Assembly (NCBI GenBank): GCA_964577175.1
Contig: CAZNYC010000026.1
Location: forward strand, 1-37,565
DNA: 37,565 nucleotides
Direction of reading: 5' to 3'
Source: BS750m-G62 sp964577175
GTDB taxonomy: Bacteria > Planctomycetota > Phycisphaerae > FEN-1346
The number at the start of each line of letters is the position of its first letter. Within the stretch, counting starts at the first letter, position 1. The notes under the pieces are model-generated. The model was not told the DNA's origin. It was given only the letters and a program-made list of their open reading frames with translations, and searched no databases. The position numbers were made by a program, and so were the translations under genes. Positions 34,296 to 37,565 of the stretch are shown piece by piece.

Positions 34296-34325
34296 TTGAC
34301 GCCTGTCCCCTGGGGCAGGTATTCT
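34296..34325 (+). promoter_or_regulatory. Sigma-70-type promoter of dprA with palindromic spacer
   Basis: TTGACG, an 18-base spacer and TATTCT. The spacer itself is a near-palindrome (CCTGTCCCC-TGGGGCAGG), which could be a regulator site. The ATG of dprA is about 51 bases downstream. Confidence 0.6.
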
Positions 34326-34376
34326 CCCTTGTACACGCCGATCGACCGTTCACCCCCGCGGAGGAGCAACCGCGCG

Positions 34377-35504
34377 ATGGACACCGACGAACGCCTGGCG
34401 GCACTGCGGCTGCACCTGACGCCGGGCGTCGGTCCCCGCCTGTATGCGGCGCTCGTGGAGCACTTCGGCTCGGCCCGGGCGGCGGCCGAGGCCCCGGCGT
34501 CCGCCCTCCGCGAGGTGCCCGGCATCGGACGGGAAACGGCCGGCCGAATCCGCGACGGCCTGGCCGAGGCGGACCCCGAGGCCGAACGCGACCGCGCCGC
34601 CGCCGCAGGCGTCCGCGTCCTTGTGCTCGGCGAGCCGGCGTACCCGCCCGGCCTGGGGTACCTGGCGGCCGCCCCGCCGGTCCTCTACGTCAAGGGCACG
34701 CTGGAGGCCGAGGACGCCCAGGCCGTCACGCTCGTCGGCACGCGGCGGTGCAGCCTGTACGGGTCGGACCAGGCGGAGCGGCTGGGGGGCGGCCTCGGCC
34801 GGGCCGGGTTCACGGTCGTCTCGGGGCTGGCGCGGGGCATCGACTCGTCGGCCCACCGCGGGGCGCTGGCCGCCGGCGGGCGGACCCTCGCGGTCCTCGG
34901 CAACGGGCTCGACACGGTGTATCCGCCGGAGAACGCGCACCTGGCGGATGCGGTCGTCGCGTGCGGGGCGCTCGTGAGCGAGTTCCCGATGACGACCGGC
35001 CCGACGGCGGAGAACTTCCCGCGGCGGAACCGCATTCTGGCGGCCCTGGCCCTCGGCACGGTCGTCATCGAGGCCGGCCGCCGCAGCGGCGCCCTCATCA
35101 CCGCCCGCTTCGCCTATGAACTCGGCAAGGACGTCTTCGCGGTCCCGAACCGCGTGGACGCACCCGGCGCGGCCGGCGTCCACGCGCTTCTGCGCGACGG
35201 GGCGACCCTCGTCGAATCCGTGACGGACATCCTGGACGCGTTCCCGGACCTGGCCGTTCCCGCCGGCGCCGCCGAGGCCGACGGCGCCCGCGACGCCACG
35301 CTGGCCCTGAAGGCCAACCTCTCGGCCGAGGAGGCCCGCCTCCTGGAGGTGCTGGACGGCGACCCGGCGGGCACCGACGCGCTGGCGGCGGGGACCGGCC
35401 TCGACGCCGCCCGCGTCAGCGGCGCCCTGACGCTGCTGGAACTGAAAGGGCTGGTCCGTGCCCTGCCGGGCGGCCGCTTCGTCCGCCGCCGACGGGAAAC
35501 ATAA
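34377..35504 (+). CDS. dprA: DNA-processing protein DprA
   Basis: A 375-residue DprA/Smf. It has an N-terminal SAM/HhH-type region (REVPGIGRETAGRI), the Rossmann-like core with VGTRRCSLYGS, GLARGIDSSAHRGAL, AVLGNGLDTVYPPEN and SEFPMTTGPTAENFPRRNRILAAL, and a C-terminal winged-helix part. In naturally competent bacteria DprA binds incoming single strands and loads RecA; the protein is also widespread in non-competent species. No other competence genes are in the window. The start has GCGGAGGAG upstream. Confidence 0.95.
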   Translation: MDTDERLAALRLHLTPGVGPRLYAALVEHFGSARAAAEAPASALREVPGIGRETAGRIRDGLAEADPEAERDRAAAAGVRVLVLGEPAYPPGLGYLAAAPPVLYVKGTLEAEDAQAVTLVGTRRCSLYGSDQAERLGGGLGRAGFTVVSGLARGIDSSAHRGALAAGGRTLAVLGNGLDTVYPPENAHLADAVVACGALVSEFPMTTGPTAENFPRRNRILAALALGTVVIEAGRRSGALITARFAYELGKDVFAVPNRVDAPGAAGVHALLRDGATLVESVTDILDAFPDLAVPAGAAEADGARDATLALKANLSAEEARLLEVLDGDPAGTDALAAGTGLDAARVSGALTLLELKGLVRALPGGRFVRRRRET

Positions 35505-35510
35505 CGGGGG

Positions 35511-35539
35511 TTGACACGCCGCGCCTTTCCCGTTACAAA
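35511..35539 (+). promoter_or_regulatory. Near-consensus promoter for the small basic protein
   Basis: A perfect TTGACA, a 17-base spacer and TACAAA. AACGGG and CCCGTT flank the -35 as a 6-bp inverted repeat. It is the best -35 in the window and fits a highly expressed transcript starting near 35546. Confidence 0.7.
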
Positions 35540-35594
35540 GAATCCGCGGGGGGTGGGATCGTGCGCTTCATATTTACATTCAGGAGATGGCTGC

Positions 35595-35681
35595 GTGGGT
35601 AAGAACAAAGCGCGACGCCGGCGTAAAGTCGGCAGCAAAAAGCGCCGCATGCGATGGAAGCGGCGAAACAAGAAACAGTAA
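35595..35681 (+). CDS. 28-residue very basic protein, ribosomal-protein-like
   Basis: GTG start, 28 codons, 17 of them Lys or Arg; the core RRRRKVGSKKRRMRWKRR resembles the AURKAIP1/COX24-type (bS22-like) basic peptides that bind the small ribosomal subunit. The GGAG sequence lies 8 bases ahead of the GTG, and a near-consensus promoter lies 50 bases upstream. A single acidic residue would be expected by chance but none is present. The assignment to a ribosome-bound peptide is inference; the peptide is too short to exclude a mere basic tail. An overlapping frame starting ATG at 35587 exists but lacks such features. Confidence 0.65.
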   Translation: MGKNKARRRRKVGSKKRRMRWKRRNKKQ

Positions 35682-35748
35682 CGCCGCCGCCGGCGCCTCA
35701 CCCGCCGCGCTGGGACGGCCATCTTCGGGTCCGAAAGGGGGGAATCCC

Positions 35749-35988
35749 GTGGCAAAGGCGTTCGATGACCGACGGCGAGGGACAGGCAACGTCTTCGAGC
35801 AGGTGGAAGAGGCGCGCGGCGTCGACCGGCGCCAGTTCCCACCGCCGGACGATCCGTCCAGCATGACGACGGAGGCGGTGGAACTTCAAAACGCGATCGA
35901 CGCGTACAAGATCCAACGCCGCCTCACGCGCATCACCGTCGTCGAACTGCTCGGTCTTCTGGACCAACTGGGCTACCGGCGCGGCTGA
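35749..35988 (+). CDS. 79-residue hypothetical protein
   Basis: Not assigned to a family. The GTG at 35749 follows an AAAGGGGGG site. The first 45 residues are charged and probably flexible; the second half (AVELQNAIDAYKIQRRLTRITVVELLGLLDQLGYRR) is two amphipathic helices. The frame stays open further upstream to 35587, but that part overlaps the 28-residue gene and has no better start. pdxJ begins 31 bases downstream, so the three genes may share the promoter at 35511. Confidence 0.65.
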   Translation: MAKAFDDRRRGTGNVFEQVEEARGVDRRQFPPPDDPSSMTTEAVELQNAIDAYKIQRRLTRITVVELLGLLDQLGYRRG

Positions 35989-36019
35989 CCGCGGCACACC
36001 GCCCGGCCGGTGCGAAACC

Positions 36020-36745
36020 ATGGCTCACCTTGGCGTCAACATCGACCACGTGGCCACGCTGCGCCAGGCGCGCGGCGGGGCCGAGCCGGACCCCGTCTGG
36101 GCCGCCGTCGAAGCCGAACTCGGCGGCGCCGCCGGCATCACCCTCCATCTGCGCGAAGACCGGCGCCACATCCAGGACCGCGACCTCGACCTCCTGCGGC
36201 AGACGGTCCAGGTCACACTCAACCTCGAAATGGCCGTCACCGACGCCATGGTCGACATCGCCTGCCGCACCCGTCCCCACCAGGCGACCCTCGTGCCCGA
36301 GGGCCGGCAGGAACTGACGACCGAGGGCGGCCTGGACGTGGCCGGCCGGGAGCAGGCGGTGACCGACGCCACCCGCCGGCTGCGGGAGGCGGGCATCGTC
36401 GTCAGCCACTTCATCGACCCGTCGCCCGGGCAGATCGAGTCGGCGGCCCGAACGGGCGCCGAGGCGGTCGAGTTCCACACCGGCGAGTACGCAGGCGCGG
36501 CCGATCACGAGGCCCGGACCCGCGAACTCGCCCGACTCCTCGACGCCGCGGATCGCGGACGTGCCCTCGGCCTCGTCGTCCACGCCGGCCACGGACTGAA
36601 TTACACGAACGTGGAACCCGTGGCGGCCATCGTCGGAATGGAAGAACTCAACATCGGTCACAGCATCATCTGCCGGGCGGTCTTCGTCGGTCTGCGCGAG
36701 GCCGTCCGCGAGATGGTCCGCCTCATCGAGAGCCCGACCGCGTAG
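36020..36745 (+). CDS. pdxJ: Pyridoxine 5'-phosphate synthase
   Basis: A 241-residue TIM-barrel enzyme that makes pyridoxine 5'-phosphate from 1-deoxyxylulose 5-phosphate and 3-amino-2-oxopropyl phosphate. Readable signatures are LGVNIDHVATLRQARGG, ITLHLREDRRHIQDRD, VTLNLEMA, TLVPEGRQELTTEGGLDV, VEFHTGEYA, VHAGHGLNYTNV and the C-terminal ELNIGHSIICRAVFVGL. All family segments are intact. The upstream ribosome-binding site is weak, which suggests translation coupled to the preceding gene. Confidence 0.96.
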   Translation: MAHLGVNIDHVATLRQARGGAEPDPVWAAVEAELGGAAGITLHLREDRRHIQDRDLDLLRQTVQVTLNLEMAVTDAMVDIACRTRPHQATLVPEGRQELTTEGGLDVAGREQAVTDATRRLREAGIVVSHFIDPSPGQIESAARTGAEAVEFHTGEYAGAADHEARTRELARLLDAADRGRALGLVVHAGHGLNYTNVEPVAAIVGMEELNIGHSIICRAVFVGLREAVREMVRLIESPTA

Positions 36746-36756
36746 ACCCTGTGCCG

Positions 36757-36786
36757 CTGAACTTCGCCCGGCTGGTGCCGCATAAT
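36757..36786 (+). promoter_or_regulatory. Candidate promoter for the methyltransferase gene
   Basis: CTGAAC at 36757-36762, an 18-base spacer and CATAAT at 36781-36786, about 40 bases before the ATG at 36827. The -10 matches five of six and the -35 is weak. Confidence 0.35.
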
Positions 36787-36826
36787 ACACGCGGGCCAAT
36801 CGCGCCAGGACGCACATAAGGTGGCC

Positions 36827-37565
36827 ATGCCGCAGACCAGGCACGCCGACAAAGTGACGAAGTCCTTCGTCCCGCCGGACCTCTTCGACGGGGCGGCCGG
36901 CAGGGAGCGGTGTTACACGCTGGTCCGGGCAAGCGCCTTCGATTGGCTGGAAGAGGCCGAACCGGCGTCCATCCACGCCGTGGTCACCGACCCGCCGTAC
37001 GGCCTGATCGAGTACCGGCCGGACCAACTCGAGAAGATGCGTAACGGCAACGGCGGGGTGTGGCGGATACCGCCCGCGTTCGACGGCTGCAAGCGCCGCC
37101 CGCTGCCTCGTTTCACGGTGCTTTCCGAGCGGCAGCGGGAGGACCTGCGCCGCTTCTTCGATCGGCTGGCCACCCTGCTTCTGCCCGTCCTGGTGCCAGG
37201 CGCGCATGTCTTCGTGGCGACCAACCCGCTCGTGTCGCACCTGGTGTACGAGCCGTTCATCGCCGCCGGGTTCGAGAAACGCGCGGAAATCATCCGCGTC
37301 GTCCACACGCTGCGCGGCGGTGACCGGCCCAAGAACGCCCACGAGGAGTTCCGGGACGTCACGGTCATGCCGAAGTCCTGCTGGGAACCGTGGGGCCTGT
37401 TCCGCAAACCGTGTGAAGGCCGCGTCCAGGACAACCTTCGGAAATGGAAGACGGGTGGTCTCCGGCGCATCTCGGACGACGAACCGTTCAAGGACCTGGT
37501 CTACGCCGCGCCTGCCCGCGGCGTGGAGCGGGCCATCGCACCGCACCCGTCGCTCAAACCCCAGG
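36827..37565 (+). CDS. DNA methyltransferase, truncated by the window edge
   Basis: 246 complete codons from an ATG with AAGGTGG upstream, open to the last base. DPPYG at residues 55-59 is the catalytic motif IV of amino-methyltransferases (N6-adenine or N4-cytosine). HPSLKPQ at the very end is the motif that in beta-type enzymes precedes the AdoMet-binding FxGxG region, which should lie just outside. Between them is a large, variable region (about 60-240) where the target-recognition part would sit. A restriction partner, if any, would be to the right; none is visible to the left, so it could be an orphan methyltransferase. The gene follows pdxJ without a shared function. Confidence 0.85.
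   Translation, partial: MPQTRHADKVTKSFVPPDLFDGAAGRERCYTLVRASAFDWLEEAEPASIHAVVTDPPYGLIEYRPDQLEKMRNGNGGVWRIPPAFDGCKRRPLPRFTVLSERQREDLRRFFDRLATLLLPVLVPGAHVFVATNPLVSHLVYEPFIAAGFEKRAEIIRVVHTLRGGDRPKNAHEEFRDVTVMPKSCWEPWGLFRKPCEGRVQDNLRKWKTGGLRRISDDEPFKDLVYAAPARGVERAIAPHPSLKPQ

Noticed and set aside
35587..35988. Single 133-codon gene starting at 35587 in place of the two small genes
   Set aside because: Its first 54 codons overlap the basic 28-residue peptide in another frame and lack a good ribosome-binding site, whereas the GTG at 35749 has one.

Overview
The window is GC-rich chromosomal DNA, most probably from a planctomycete (Planctomycetota), perhaps Phycisphaerae-like. This is inferred from gene content, not from a database match. 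The clues are an outer-membrane lipoprotein pair (BamD-like and LptE) next to genes more familiar from Gram-positives (cdaA-cdaR, pgpH, spoVG behind ispE), a zinc-ribbon-containing SpoVG, frequent GTG starts, a tRNA with encoded CCA, and small hypothetical proteins of a planctomycete style. Nearly every gene is a recognisable housekeeping gene. I see no phage, IS transposase, CRISPR array or defence island, apart from one DNA methyltransferase cut by the right edge.

Layout. 1-1238: a DUF4405 membrane protein (minus) and a long non-coding stretch holding a structured-RNA candidate and palindromic repeats. 1239-18974: a long plus-strand run: purA, uppS-cdsA, phoH-pgpH-ybeY-CNNM/CBS-recO, BamD-like-lptE, ftsH-folP-cdaA-cdaR-proA, with many 4-nt ATGA/GTGA overlaps. 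18975-19606: tRNA-Leu(UAG) inside a cluster of repeats. 19607-26502: a CNT nucleoside transporter (minus), then divergently an RNase HII-like protein and a STAS protein (plus), then the branched-chain amino-acid genes ilvB-ilvN-ilvC plus a small membrane protein (minus). 26986-28619: ispE-spoVG (minus). 28850-30165: a VTT/DedA-like membrane protein and an AMMECR1 protein (plus). 30381-31739: folC (minus). 32154-35504: an anchored protein of unknown function overlapping aroB, then dprA. 35511-36745: a strong promoter, a 28-residue very basic protein, a 79-residue hypothetical protein and pdxJ. 36827-end: a methyltransferase, incomplete.

How the genes fit together. Cyclic di-AMP metabolism is represented by its synthase (CdaA), that enzyme's YbbR partner, and a 7TM-HD phosphodiesterase (PgpH). 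Envelope building is represented by UppS, CdsA, BamD-like, LptE, FtsH and IspE. Folate synthesis is represented by FolP and FolC, and branched-chain amino-acid synthesis by IlvBNC.

The most interesting material is not a new operon. It is (1) a dispersed 28-bp palindrome family, usually in pairs about 49 bp apart and with compensated stem changes; (2) further inverted-repeat families concentrated in gaps around the tRNA and the ilv genes; (3) an RNA-like structured region at 814-983 bounded by outward-facing terminators; (4) an orphan terminator at 31992-32028 suggesting a small RNA; and (5) several conserved enzymes with changed signature residues: CdaA (DGA to DMG), YbeY (last His ligand to Asp), KARI cofactor loop, an RNase HII-like paralogue, and SpoVG with an inserted zinc ribbon.
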